A stretch of 50,443 nucleotides of DNA from Opitutia bacterium (GTDB lineage: Bacteria > Verrucomicrobiota > Verrucomicrobiia > Opitutales > Opitutaceae), in assembly GCA_003142615.1 (NCBI GenBank), contig PLMW01000089.1, positions 1 through 50,443 of the forward strand, written 5' to 3'. Under the pieces are notes generated by a model that was not told the origin of the DNA, did no database searches, and worked only from the letters and a program-made list of their open reading frames with translations. The translations under genes were made by a program, and so were the position numbers. Below, in pieces: positions 41,550 to 49,082 of this stretch (position 1 is its first letter; the number at the start of each line of letters is the position of its first letter).

Positions 41550-41864
41550 TTACCGGTGGCGATAGACAAGATAGATCGCGAGCAACCCGAGCCCCAGCAA
41601 GACCAGGGCGCCCAGAAAATAGAGGTAACAGCCGCGCTTGACCTCCTGCTGGACCGATTGCGGATTGGGGCGGTACTGCTCGAACAGGGCCTCGGTGGGG
41701 GCAACGGTGGAGGCGGGTGGCGGCGAAGCCGGGGCGGTGGCGGCGACCGCGGGCGGAGTCACCCCGGCCCGGGCCTGTTCAGCGGCAATCTCGCGCTCCA
41801 GCCACGCGGCCTGCTCGGCGAGCAGGGCCTTCTGGCGGAGCAATTCCTGAAGACGGTCGGACAT
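41550..41864 (-). CDS. Coiled-coil membrane-anchored small protein
   Basis: A 104-residue protein: an N-terminal charged helix likely to form a coiled coil (DRLQELLRQKALLAEQAAWLEREIAAEQAR), an Ala/Pro/Thr-rich linker (residues ~35-58), then FEQYRPNPQSVQQEVKRGC and one C-terminal helix (YLYFLGALVLLGLGLLAIYLVY). Such tail-anchored small proteins are often conserved within Opitutales, but I do not recognise the family. It is convergent with pheA and lies after rpmA on the same strand. Confidence 0.7.
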   Translation of the reverse strand: MSDRLQELLRQKALLAEQAAWLEREIAAEQARAGVTPPAVAATAPASPPPASTVAPTEALFEQYRPNPQSVQQEVKRGCYLYFLGALVLLGLGLLAIYLVYRHR

Positions 41865-41893
41865 GCCGGCCGAAGGCTAGCGTGCCGCGAAGC

Positions 41894-41914
41894 AAAATCA
41901 CGCCGAAACGTGAT
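41894..41914 (-). terminator. Weak intrinsic terminator after rpmA
   Basis: On the minus strand, ATCACG-tttcgg-CGTGAT (6-bp stem) is followed by TTTTG. It is 56 bp beyond the rpmA stop codon and close before the coiled-coil gene. The stem is short, so some read-through is likely. Confidence 0.45.
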
Positions 41915-41969
41915 CGCCCAACGCCCAGCCCGTGCAGGGCTCGAGCGGGAAGGCAACAGGCGGCCTGAC

Positions 41970-42221
41970 TCAGGCGCCGGCGATCTCGACGTTGACCCGG
42001 CGGTGCGCCTTGTCGAACTTCACCACGCCGTCCCTGAGGGCAAAGAGGGTGAAATCGCGGCCCATGCCGACGTTTCGGCCGGGATGAAGCTTCGTGCCGC
42101 GCTGGCGGACGATGATGTTGCCGGCGATGACGGTCTGGTCGCCAAATTTCTTCAAGCCAAGCCGCTTGGAATGGCTTTCGCGTCCGTTGAAGGTGGTGGA
42201 TTGGCCCTTTTTATGTGCCAT
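41970..42221 (-). CDS. rpmA: Large ribosomal subunit protein bL27
   Basis: The 83 residues begin [29 protein letters not shown] and continue with [34 protein letters not shown]. bL27 sits near the peptidyl transferase centre, and its N-terminal tail reaches into it. The canonical start is MAHKKG, as here, so no cleavable N-terminal extension (as in Firmicutes) is present. It is 14 bp after rplU, so rplU-rpmA is an operon. obgE, which usually follows, is absent. Confidence 0.97.
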   Translation of the reverse strand: MAHKKGQSTTFNGRESHSKRLGLKKFGDQTVIAGNIIVRQRGTKLHPGRNVGMGRDFTLFALRDGVVKFDKAHRRVNVEIAGA

Positions 42222-42235
42222 GACGACAGCTTTCC

Positions 42236-42550
42236 TTAAGCGTTGATGGATTCGATCTTGATCACCGACAGCTCCTGCCGGTGGCCCCGCTTGCGCTCGT
42301 AGCCCTTGCGCTTCTTTTTCTTGAAGACGATCACCTTTTCCCCGCGTTTGTTCTCCAGCACCTTGGCAGTGACGCTTGCACCGGAAAGCAGCGGAGTCCC
42401 GATCTTGAACGCGTCGCCTTCGCCCGCGGCGAGGACCTCCTTGATCTCAATGGTCGCGCCGGCTTCCGTCTTCGGATAGCGGTTGACGATCAGGATGTCG
42501 CCCTCGGACACGGAGAACTGACGGCCCTGGGTCTTGATGGTGGCTTTCAT
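42236..42550 (-). CDS. rplU: Large ribosomal subunit protein bL21
   Basis: The protein of 104 residues starts [26 protein letters not shown], contains [52 protein letters not shown] and ends TVIKIESI-like ([11 protein letters not shown]). The [15 protein letters not shown] string is diagnostic. It binds 23S rRNA and needs bL20 for assembly. The ATG at 42550 is chosen over an upstream frame extension with no similarity. No obvious 5' leader motif was found. Confidence 0.97.
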   Translation of the reverse strand: MKATIKTQGRQFSVSEGDILIVNRYPKTEAGATIEIKEVLAAGEGDAFKIGTPLLSGASVTAKVLENKRGEKVIVFKKKKRKGYERKRGHRQELSVIKIESINA

Positions 42551-42699
42551 GAATGGAAGCCGCGAAATAAGAGGTTTCGCATCAGGCAAGGCAAGGCTTA
42601 AGTTGGTTTTCCGCCATTCGCCATCCGGCACGGGTCTTTCCTGCCGACGGCGCCGCCCGAGCTCGGGCGCCCGACGGGTTCCGGATTGGGGGACGCAGC

Positions 42700-43362
42700 C
42701 TATTTCAGTGGCACCGGACTCGTCAGTAGCTTGGTTCCTCGCAGCGGGAAACCGTAGGGGCCGATGCCGAGGGAGTACTGCTCGCGGCGTCGGTAATCGA
42801 TCGGTTCAATCGATTGCCGGCGGATCTTCTCGGCTTCGAGTTCCTGCTGGCGCTTCAGGGCGGCAACGCGCATGGCTTCGCGGTCGGCGAGGTCGCGCTT
42901 CTCGCCCTCCAGTTTCTCGAGCTGTTTAAGCGCGGCCTGCCGGCGGGCTTCGGCTTCGGCCGACTCCTTCTCGCGCAAGTCCCCGGACCAGCGGCCTTCG
43001 CTCTCGGCGGCTTCCCTTTCACGCACCAGACGCTCGTGCGCCGCGGCGATGCGCCGGGCGTCCTCCGCAGCGGCCTGGCGGGCGGCCTCGGCGTCGGCCT
43101 GCCAGGCGCGCAACAGGGCAAGATTCTGCTCTGCCTCCACCAGTTCCTGCCGCGTCTTGAGTTCGGCCAGCCGGCGGGCCTCGGCCGCCACCGCCGCCTT
43201 GCGTGCGGCGTCCTCGCGGCGGGCCTCGTCGTAAGCCCGCTCATCGGCGGCCCGGAGTTCCGCCTCCTTGCGCTCCAGATCGGCCTGGTATTCCCGGTAA
43301 CCGAAGACCATGGCGAGCAGCAACAGAATGCCGGCCAGGGCGATGATAATGCCTTTCTTCAT
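42700..43362 (-). CDS. TolA-like coiled-coil protein with N-terminal membrane anchor
   Basis: A 220-residue protein: a single N-terminal helix ([22 protein letters not shown]) with a short cytoplasmic start, then ~150 residues of Ala/Glu/Arg-rich helix ([51 protein letters not shown]) predicted to be a long coiled coil. A short C-terminal part ([21 protein letters not shown]) is more conserved looking. This is the layout of periplasmic TolA or of stalk proteins, but there is no TolA domain III. The role is unknown; it lies upstream of rplU on the same strand. Confidence 0.7.
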   Translation of the reverse strand: MKKGIIIALAGILLLLAMVFGYREYQADLERKEAELRAADERAYDEARREDAARKAAVAAEARRLAELKTRQELVEAEQNLALLRAWQADAEAARQAAAEDARRIAAAHERLVREREAAESEGRWSGDLREKESAEAEARRQAALKQLEKLEGEKRDLADREAMRVAALKRQQELEAEKIRRQSIEPIDYRRREQYSLGIGPYGFPLRGTKLLTSPVPLK

Positions 43363-43413
43363 GACGGGAGGAAACGGAGGTCGACCGTGAATCTCGCGAC
43401 GAACGAGCCGAGA

Positions 43414-44340
43414 CTAGGCGATTGACCCGAAGGGGGGAAGATTGTTCAGGGGGAAGTCGGCCACCGTGGGATGCGCGGCATTGGCGGCGGCGTAGGAAAG
43501 GGCCAGGCGGAGCGCGGCAGGCAGCGACTGCCGGTGGTGAAAGACCGCGTGAAGCAGGCAGGCGTGCAACACATCGCCCGAGCCAGTGGAGGAAACCTCA
43601 GTCACGGCCGGTGGGGTGATGCCGGCCGGCACTCGCCCGCGCTCGGCGAGCCAGACCGGTCGTGGTCCGTCCGTCACGATCCAGGCGCGGACCGGCCAGC
43701 GGGCGAGGGCCTTCACCAGGCGCTCGGTCATCGACTGCGTTCGCTCCTCTTCCGCGAACAGCGTGTCAAACTCGGCCCGGTTGACTTTCACCCAGGCCAG
43801 CGGGCGTTCGCTCAACCAGGCGAGAGGCGGACCGTAGGTGTCAGCCACCACCGGCCCGCGTGTCAACCAGCGGCTGATCGCCTCCCGCAGTGGCTCGCCG
43901 TCCGGCGAGTTCCAACCCGGCACGCTTCCACAAACCGCCAGCACGTCGCCGGCCGCGCACGTGTCGAGGTAGCCGGCGCAGGCGCGCACGGCCGGGGTTT
44001 CCAGCGGCACGTCAGGACCGAGAAAGGTTGTTTCCGGCCGGCCCGGCGTGCGCACGGCCAGGCCGGCGCGGGTTGGCGCCGTCAGGGGAAACGTCCGGCA
44101 GGCGACCCCCCGGGCGCGCACCCACGCCTCGCATTCGGCGCCGGTCGTGCCGCCGGGAAAGAAGAGCGCGGTGGTCGGCGCGCCGAGGCGGGTGAGCATC
44201 TTCGAGACATTGATACCTTTGCCGCCGACTTGAAAAAAATCCGCCTGCGCCCGCTGGGTGTGACCGGGCTCCCAGGAGGCAAAGGTGAACGTCTTTTCCC
44301 ACAGGAGGTTGCCGGTCAGCGTATGGATGCGGGGAATCAT
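43414..44340 (-). CDS. PfkB-family sugar/tagatose-type kinase
   Basis: The 308-residue ribokinase-like kinase has the substrate motif VGGKGINVSKMLTRLGAP near the N-terminus and the catalytic/anion-hole motif STGSGDVLHACLL (Asp of GSGD as base) near residue 262. The likely group is 1-phosphofructokinase or tagatose-6-phosphate kinase, in which GGKG(I/A)NVA is typical. Its start overlaps the MFS stop by ATGA, so uptake and phosphorylation are linked. Which sugar is not decided by the sequence. Confidence 0.85.
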   Translation of the reverse strand: MIPRIHTLTGNLLWEKTFTFASWEPGHTQRAQADFFQVGGKGINVSKMLTRLGAPTTALFFPGGTTGAECEAWVRARGVACRTFPLTAPTRAGLAVRTPGRPETTFLGPDVPLETPAVRACAGYLDTCAAGDVLAVCGSVPGWNSPDGEPLREAISRWLTRGPVVADTYGPPLAWLSERPLAWVKVNRAEFDTLFAEEERTQSMTERLVKALARWPVRAWIVTDGPRPVWLAERGRVPAGITPPAVTEVSSTGSGDVLHACLLHAVFHHRQSLPAALRLALSYAAANAAHPTVADFPLNNLPPFGSIA

Positions 44341-45770
44341 GATCCGTCCTTCTTCACCGGCTTAACGAATACATAGTTGGCGAGGAAAGTCAGGCCCAGC
44401 ATGGCGCCCAGCGTGCGGATGTTGCGCATGGCGCCGAAGACGGTGGAAAGCGGGCTGGCCTTGGGTTCCTGCACGCGCAGCAGCAGCAGGGCGGACAGCA
44501 GGGCCGGCAGGATCTGGAGGCCGAAGGCCCAGTGATAAACCGTCATCGCATCCCAGCCGCGGTGCAGCGCCCAGGTGATCGCGCCGCCGCTGAGTATGGG
44601 CGCGATCGCCGTGAAGACCGACGTCACCGCGGTGTTGAGTCCGATGGCGGTGATCTTGGCTTCGGGCGGGATGAGTTTCAACAGCAGGTTGAACTGTCCG
44701 AGCGTGAAGCCGGCCCACGTGAAGCCGTTCCACACCCACAGTCCGTAGAGGAGCCACACGTTGCCGCGGTCGAGAAAAAGCCAGAGGAAGTATTGCGCCG
44801 GCCAGAGGAGGATCGCGGCCGCCATCACCGACTTGTTGCCGTGACGGTCGAGCAGCCGGCCCCAGGTCGGCATCGTCACGGCCGCGCTCAGACTGTTGAG
44901 GATGATGAACACGCTTACGTCGGCCACGGACAGCCCGAGCTGCCGGTACATGAACACGGGATAAAACGGTCCCAGACAGTTGTAGGCGAAACCCCAGACC
45001 GCGCCGAAGATGATAAAGGCGATCAGCGAGCGCGAACGCCGGATGATGTCCCATTGTTCGCGCCAGGGCAGGGAGCGCGGCACGCCGGCCGGGACGACGC
45101 TCACCCTGAGCCGGTGCTGGGCGATGTTGGACCAGACGCGCAGGGCCACGGCCGCGACAAAGATTCCCTGCAGCGCGACCAGCGATCCTTGGAAAAGTCT
45201 GAGCACCAGCCAGACGAGCACCAGGAAAAGCACGGTGGCCGCCTGGGTCAGGCCGTTGCGAAAGCCGAAATATTTTCCGCGCAGCCGCTCGGGCGACCAT
45301 TCCTGCGTCCAGGAGTTCCAGGCGACGCCGTTGATGGAGGCGAGCAGGCTGAAACCCAGGAAGAAGCCGAAAAAGACCGGCAGGCTCGCGGCCGGATTAT
45401 CGCGCGGCAGGAACGACAGCGCCAGCGTCATGGCCAGCCAGCCGGCGGCGTTGGTCCAGGCTCCGGCCAGCGTGATCGTCTTGGCCGGCCAATGACGGGC
45501 CAGCAGCGGCGTCAGGAAAATCTGGAGGAAATTGCACCAAAATGGCAGCGATACGATCAGGCCATAGGATGCCTCGGACAGGTGAAAATACTCGGTGAGC
45601 AGCGCCGCGACGATGAAGTTGCCCGGCAGCCAGAGATAGCACAGCGGCGAGGAGGCGACGCCGTCGACAATACCCAGCGCCAGGGCCTGGCGGAGAAGGG
45701 AGCGGCGCGGCTGGGTGGAGGTTGCGTTCAAAGCATGAATCGGTACGAAGGGCGCATATACATAGCCCAT
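44337..45770 (-). CDS. MFS transporter coupled to the PfkB kinase
   Basis: About 12 membrane helices, with ALGIVDGVASSPLCYLWLPG at the start, NGVAWNSWTQEWSPERLRGKYFGFRNG, GPFYPVFMYRQLGLSVADVSVF and VKPVKKDGS at the end. The sequence fits the group of MFS carriers found with sugar kinases. The start is uncertain: ATG 45770 overlaps the mpg start codon on the other strand, and TTG near 45734 would give LNATSTQPRRSLLRQ. The ATGA overlap with pfkB is at the 3' end. Substrate not determined. Confidence 0.82.
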   Translation of the reverse strand: MGYVYAPFVPIHALNATSTQPRRSLLRQALALGIVDGVASSPLCYLWLPGNFIVAALLTEYFHLSEASYGLIVSLPFWCNFLQIFLTPLLARHWPAKTITLAGAWTNAAGWLAMTLALSFLPRDNPAASLPVFFGFFLGFSLLASINGVAWNSWTQEWSPERLRGKYFGFRNGLTQAATVLFLVLVWLVLRLFQGSLVALQGIFVAAVALRVWSNIAQHRLRVSVVPAGVPRSLPWREQWDIIRRSRSLIAFIIFGAVWGFAYNCLGPFYPVFMYRQLGLSVADVSVFIILNSLSAAVTMPTWGRLLDRHGNKSVMAAAILLWPAQYFLWLFLDRGNVWLLYGLWVWNGFTWAGFTLGQFNLLLKLIPPEAKITAIGLNTAVTSVFTAIAPILSGGAITWALHRGWDAMTVYHWAFGLQILPALLSALLLLRVQEPKASPLSTVFGAMRNIRTLGAMLGLTFLANYVFVKPVKKDGS

Positions 45771-46320
45771 GTCCCGCATAGTTAAAGCCAAAGCGCTGCG
45801 CTCGAAAAAAACGGTGGCCCTCGCCCGCGGCCTGTTGGGGAAATTCCTGGTGCGGGCCACGCCGCGCGGTCCCGTGGCGGCGATGATCACCGAGGTCGAG
45901 GCCTACGACGGCGAGCACGACCGGGCCTGCCATGCGCGCAACGGCCGCACCGCGCGCAACGCCGTGATGTATGCGCCGGGCGGCGTCTGGTACGTCTACC
46001 TTTGTTACGGCGTGCATGAGCTGCTCAATCTCGTGACCGGACCCCGCGGCTACCCGGCGGCCGTGCTCATCCGCGGAGTGGACGGGGCGGGCGGCCCGGG
46101 TCGGCTGACCAGGGCGCTCCGGATCGACCGTCGCTTGAACGGCACCCCGGCTTCGCCGGCGGGCGGATTATGGATCGAAGATCGCGGCGTGCGCGTGCCG
46201 CGCGGCGCCATCCAGTCCACGCCGCGCATCGGCGTTGATTACGCCGGCCCGGTCTGGGCGAGGAAGCCCTGGCGGTTCGTACTGACGAAAACCGCTGCGC
46301 ACGGTTTGTCCGGCGGGTGA
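45769..46320 (+). CDS. 3-methyladenine DNA glycosylase (AAG/MPG type)
   Basis: The 183-residue protein excises alkylated purines: KTVALARGLLGKFLVRATP, TEVEAYDGEHDRACHARNGRTARNAVMYAPGG and WYVYLCYGVHELLNLVTGP, with the catalytic Glu in ITEVEAYDG and the Tyr/His residues of the active-site pocket. The C-terminal RIGVDYAGPVWARKPWRF is the usual end of bacterial AAG proteins. Its start codon is the reverse complement overlap of the divergent MFS gene start (CATG at 45768-45771), leaving no intergenic promoter space. Confidence 0.93.
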   Translation: MSRIVKAKALRSKKTVALARGLLGKFLVRATPRGPVAAMITEVEAYDGEHDRACHARNGRTARNAVMYAPGGVWYVYLCYGVHELLNLVTGPRGYPAAVLIRGVDGAGGPGRLTRALRIDRRLNGTPASPAGGLWIEDRGVRVPRGAIQSTPRIGVDYAGPVWARKPWRFVLTKTAAHGLSGG

Positions 46321-46426
46321 GGGTAAGCCCGGTTCGCCAACCACAAAAACTACCGTGCGCCTAAGCGGCAGCCTCCTGACGGGCCTGCGCACATGGGCGG
46401 ATGCTTCGTCCGGTATCCCGGCGGTG

Positions 46427-46957
46427 CTACTTTGGGCAGACGAGCTTCACTACTTCATCAAAGTGCAGTGGCCCACCTGTACTGCTCTTCTCGAGAAAGG
46501 CCTTCCATTCTTTCGGGATGGGTGGCGCGCCGTTCTGCACCTTGCGCGCGGAAGTTCCACCCGCGATCCGCCCAGTCATCGCAAATCCGATCGGGCCCCG
46601 CTTCAGCATCGGGGCGGGCAGCGTTTGCAGCTTCTCGATCAGCCGATGAACCCGATCAAAGGTGTCACTACCCCTGCTGGAGATAAACCAAAAATGCGGA
46701 TGGCCGCCCGCTACGACGATCACCACGATATCAATATCGTCGGGAACGGTGGCCGCGGCATAAAAATCCGCACAAACCGCCTTCAAACGATCGATGTAAC
46801 CATTGAGCTCCTCTGCGGGGATCCGCTGGGCGAATTCGCTCTGACTCAAGTAAGCGTAATTAACGCCCGCCAGTTCAAAGCCTGACGCGGTGGCGGCCCG
46901 TGCCCAATCACTGACGCAAACCAGCAGAGCAAACGATAACCAGCGCAGAGTCTTCAT
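46427..46957 (-). CDS. Secreted hypothetical protein behind a leader ORF
   Basis: A 176-residue protein with a signal peptide (MKTLRWLSFALLVCVSDWARA, cleavage after ARA). The mature part contains GFELAGVNYAYLSQSEFAQRIPAEELNGYIDRLKAVCADFYAAATV, DIDIVVIVVAGGHPHFWFISS and TGRIAGG. No family is recognised. Composition is slightly lower in GC than the surroundings. The start codon overlaps the stop of a 15-codon ORF (46954-47001) by ATGA. Upstream of both lies the 12-bp block shared with the gene at 24386. Confidence 0.7.
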   Translation of the reverse strand: MKTLRWLSFALLVCVSDWARAATASGFELAGVNYAYLSQSEFAQRIPAEELNGYIDRLKAVCADFYAAATVPDDIDIVVIVVAGGHPHFWFISSRGSDTFDRVHRLIEKLQTLPAPMLKRGPIGFAMTGRIAGGTSARKVQNGAPPIPKEWKAFLEKSSTGGPLHFDEVVKLVCPK

Positions 46958-47001
46958 GATGGTTTTGCCGAGCGTTTCTTCTTGGGGATCTCGTCAGCCA
47001 T
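46954..47001 (-). CDS. 15-residue leader ORF, MADEIPKKKRSAKPS
   Basis: ATG 47001 to TGA 46954, with the stop overlapping the start of the secreted-protein gene by ATGA, the usual sign of translational coupling. The peptide is strongly basic (five Lys/Arg of 15). A short AAAGAACG sits ahead of its start codon. It may be a true leader peptide, or the remnant of a longer N-terminus whose frame was lost. Weak evidence beyond layout. Confidence 0.4.
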   Translation of the reverse strand: MADEIPKKKRSAKPS

Positions 47002-47004
47002 CGT

Positions 47005-47027
47005 TCTTTACCCAACAGTGTTATTAG
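47005..47027 (-). other. Conserved 5' block shared by two lower-GC genes, copy 2
   Basis: On the minus strand this reads CTAATAACACTG then TTGGGTAAAGA, matching 24361-24383 over 12 exact bases plus most of the rest. GTTGGGT (47016-47010) fits GTTRRRY exactly. No matching left half of an attC hairpin was found upstream. Confidence 0.45.
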
Positions 47028-47165
47028 CTTCAGTTGAATTGAGGTTTTGCAGTGGAGCTTCAGGGAGCTGCGGAGCTGAATCAGACGCCCATGCTGTGTT
47101 TATTCAACAGTGGAATATACAAAGTTGGATTTGTGGCTGATAAGATCACTTCCGGCAAAGCTCAA

Positions 47166-47213
47166 CCCGTGGCGAAAAACGGCTCCAAAGCCTCACGGCT
47201 TTGGCAGCACGGG
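47166..47213 (-). terminator. Nested palindrome with terminator-like hairpin after the GT9 gene
   Basis: The outer arms CCCGTG and CACGGG (47166-47171, 47208-47213) enclose an inner perfect hairpin CCAAAGCC-tcac-GGCTTTGG (47185-47204). On the minus strand the inner stem is followed by GAGCCGTTTTT, which fits an intrinsic terminator 12 bp past the GT9 stop. The nested form suggests a mobile palindromic unit that doubles as a terminator. Confidence 0.65.
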
Positions 47214-47215
47214 AT

Positions 47216-48121
47216 TCATAATTCTGCGGAAAGGGCGGTGAGAACTTCCTCGACGCCAAGGGTGTTCAGGTCGGCGCCGCGGCGGAGGACGCGCACGTGG
47301 TCGCCCGGTGGGGCCCACATCGCGGGATCGGTCGGACCGAACAGCAGCACGCACGGCGTGCCGACCGCGGCGGCCAGATGGCTTACGCCACTGTCGTGGC
47401 CGAGAAAAAGACGGCAGCGCGCCAGCGCGGCGGCGAGCTCGGGGAGGGGAAGGTTGTCGGCAACCTTGATGCGCTTGTCATCCGCCGAAAAAAAACGCGC
47501 CACGGACGGTGCGCTCCAGCTCTCCATTTCGGCTTCACCCAGCACCAAAAGAATCGGCTCCTCGAGACGCGCAATCAGTTCCGTCCAGCGCTCGCGCGGC
47601 CAGTTTTTGCGTGGCGAACCGCTGCCCGGGTGGATCGCGACCGGAAGTCGGGAGTCGGAAATCGCAGACCCAACGTCGTTCCCGGTCCGAAGTCGCAAAC
47701 AGGAGCGAAAGTCGGTCGTGGAGAGGTCGAGCGTTTTCAACGGCTCGCAGAAGTGGCGCGCGGCGGGGGCCAGGATGGGCGTCGCCGGCGCGGATATGAA
47801 TTGTTGTCCATCGCGAAGGGGGAAGCGCCGGGCCAGCGTTCCATCCGGATCAGGCCAGTAGTTGACGACAAGATCGAATTCCGCCAGCCAGGCGTGCAGC
47901 GGGGGTGGCAGGAGGGTATCGCCAAACAGCACGCTCCAGCGGGCTTCGTGCTGCGAATGGACGGCGTCGAGGTACCCGCCGGTCACTCCGAGCCCGGCGG
48001 CGCGCGCGTGGCCGACCAGTTCGATGCGGGCGCCGGGCCACTTTGTCCGCAACAGGCCGAGCGCCGGCAGGGTGACGAGGAAATCGCCGAGCGCTCCGCC
48101 TCGTAAAACCAGGATCCGCAT
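47216..48121 (-). CDS. Glycosyltransferase family 9 (heptosyltransferase-like)
   Basis: The 301-residue GT-B protein has the family N-terminus MRILVLRGGALGDFLVTLPALGLLR, then AIHPGSGSPRKNWPRERWTELIARL, FLGHDSGVSHLAAAVGTPCVLLFGPTDP, with the sugar-nucleotide site. GT9 enzymes add heptose or similar sugars to lipopolysaccharide core. The segment between 47646 and 47704 is made of heptad DNA repeats and encodes a low-complexity insert (RLRTGNDVGSAISDSRLP) just ahead of the conserved IHPGSGS. It follows the DUF3108 gene by 21 bp on the same strand. Confidence 0.9.
   Translation of the reverse strand: MRILVLRGGALGDFLVTLPALGLLRTKWPGARIELVGHARAAGLGVTGGYLDAVHSQHEARWSVLFGDTLLPPPLHAWLAEFDLVVNYWPDPDGTLARRFPLRDGQQFISAPATPILAPAARHFCEPLKTLDLSTTDFRSCLRLRTGNDVGSAISDSRLPVAIHPGSGSPRKNWPRERWTELIARLEEPILLVLGEAEMESWSAPSVARFFSADDKRIKVADNLPLPELAAALARCRLFLGHDSGVSHLAAAVGTPCVLLFGPTDPAMWAPPGDHVRVLRRGADLNTLGVEEVLTALSAEL
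47646..47704. repeat. Heptad repeat inside the GT9 coding sequence
   Basis: Units AGTCGGG, AGTCGGA, AATCGCA (47646-47666) and GGTCCGA, AGTCGCA, AACAGGA (47684-47704) repeat with 7-base period. The pattern is akin to the GGTC-N-A-N heptads upstream of ilvD at 15629-15677. Only multiples of three units keep the reading frame. Confidence 0.5.
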
Positions 48122-48142
48122 GGGGCAATCCGCGATGTAAAC

Positions 48143-48931
48143 TCAACTACCGGGCTTCACGGGCGTCGGCGCAGTTTTCTTGTAGTCCATCAGCAGGAGC
48201 GTGGCAGTACCGAACTTCAGCTTGAGCTGCATCTTCACGGGCAGTTTCTGCCCCTGCTGGGAAATCCACACCTTGATTTCGCCTCCGCGTTTGAAGATTC
48301 CCCGCGGGTTCTGCTCCATGCGCGGCACCAGCATGAGCGTGTGATAGGTGCCGAGCGGTGTGCGCACGTCGTCGTAGTGGTCGGCGTAGATAGCCAGCGG
48401 ATAGAACTCGTTCCCGAAATTGACCAGCACGTCCTTTTTTTCGCCGGGCTGGAGATTCCAATCCCGGGTTTCCACCAGGGCGCTGATAAGGTCGATGGGG
48501 TCGCCGTCCGGGATGGGCACGTCTTGGGAACGATCGGGACGAAAGCGGTCGGCGTACCGGGCGATCTTCTTGTCGTAGTCGAAGGAGGTCTCCGTGTCCG
48601 TGAAGTGCTGGCCGTCGGACCCCTTCTCGCGCAGGCTGACCAGCCGGCCGGTCTGCTGGTTGATGACCCCCTCGGCCTGGTTGTCGTAGGAGTAAAAACC
48701 GCGCATGAAACCGCGCGTGGAAGTGTTGGTGGTAATGCGAAAGACGTCGGACCCGTTCGCGTTCATTTCCTCGTGCGCCGCGACGACGATCTCGCCGGCG
48801 CGGCCGAAGATGCCCCAGCTGACCTTGTAGGTGAAGGTCTCGCCGTCGGTGAAGGCGGTGAACGGGGCCGCCAGGACGGGCCGGGCCGGGAGAAGCAAGA
48901 GGGCGACGAGGACGGGACGGAAAGAAATCAT
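48143..48931 (-). CDS. DUF3108 periplasmic protein
   Basis: A 262-residue protein with signal peptide (MISFRPVLVALLLLPARPVLA) at the ATG 48931. The mature domain is beta-rich: GETFTYKVSWGIFGRAGEIVVAAHEE, FRITTNTSTRGFMRGFYSYDNQAEGVIN, FDYDKKIARYADRFRPD, PLGTYHTLMLVPRMEQNPRGIFKRGGEIKVWIS, LPVKMQLKLKFGTATLLL. This is DUF3108, an outer-membrane-associated barrel or lipid-binding like fold of unknown role. The next gene downstream is the GT9 glycosyltransferase, which supports an envelope function. Confidence 0.88.
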   Translation of the reverse strand: MISFRPVLVALLLLPARPVLAAPFTAFTDGETFTYKVSWGIFGRAGEIVVAAHEEMNANGSDVFRITTNTSTRGFMRGFYSYDNQAEGVINQQTGRLVSLREKGSDGQHFTDTETSFDYDKKIARYADRFRPDRSQDVPIPDGDPIDLISALVETRDWNLQPGEKKDVLVNFGNEFYPLAIYADHYDDVRTPLGTYHTLMLVPRMEQNPRGIFKRGGEIKVWISQQGQKLPVKMQLKLKFGTATLLLMDYKKTAPTPVKPGS

Positions 48932-49082
48932 GAGTGCTGAACGGTGAACGGGAGACCGCAGAGACACTGGAATCGGATCAAGGTGCGGCGGTTGAAGGTG
49001 TTTTTAGCGGAGGTTAAGGCAAGGAGGTTCTGTGCTAATCCTTCACGCCAGCATTACCGCTGTCCGCGGCAACAGCGTGCGG

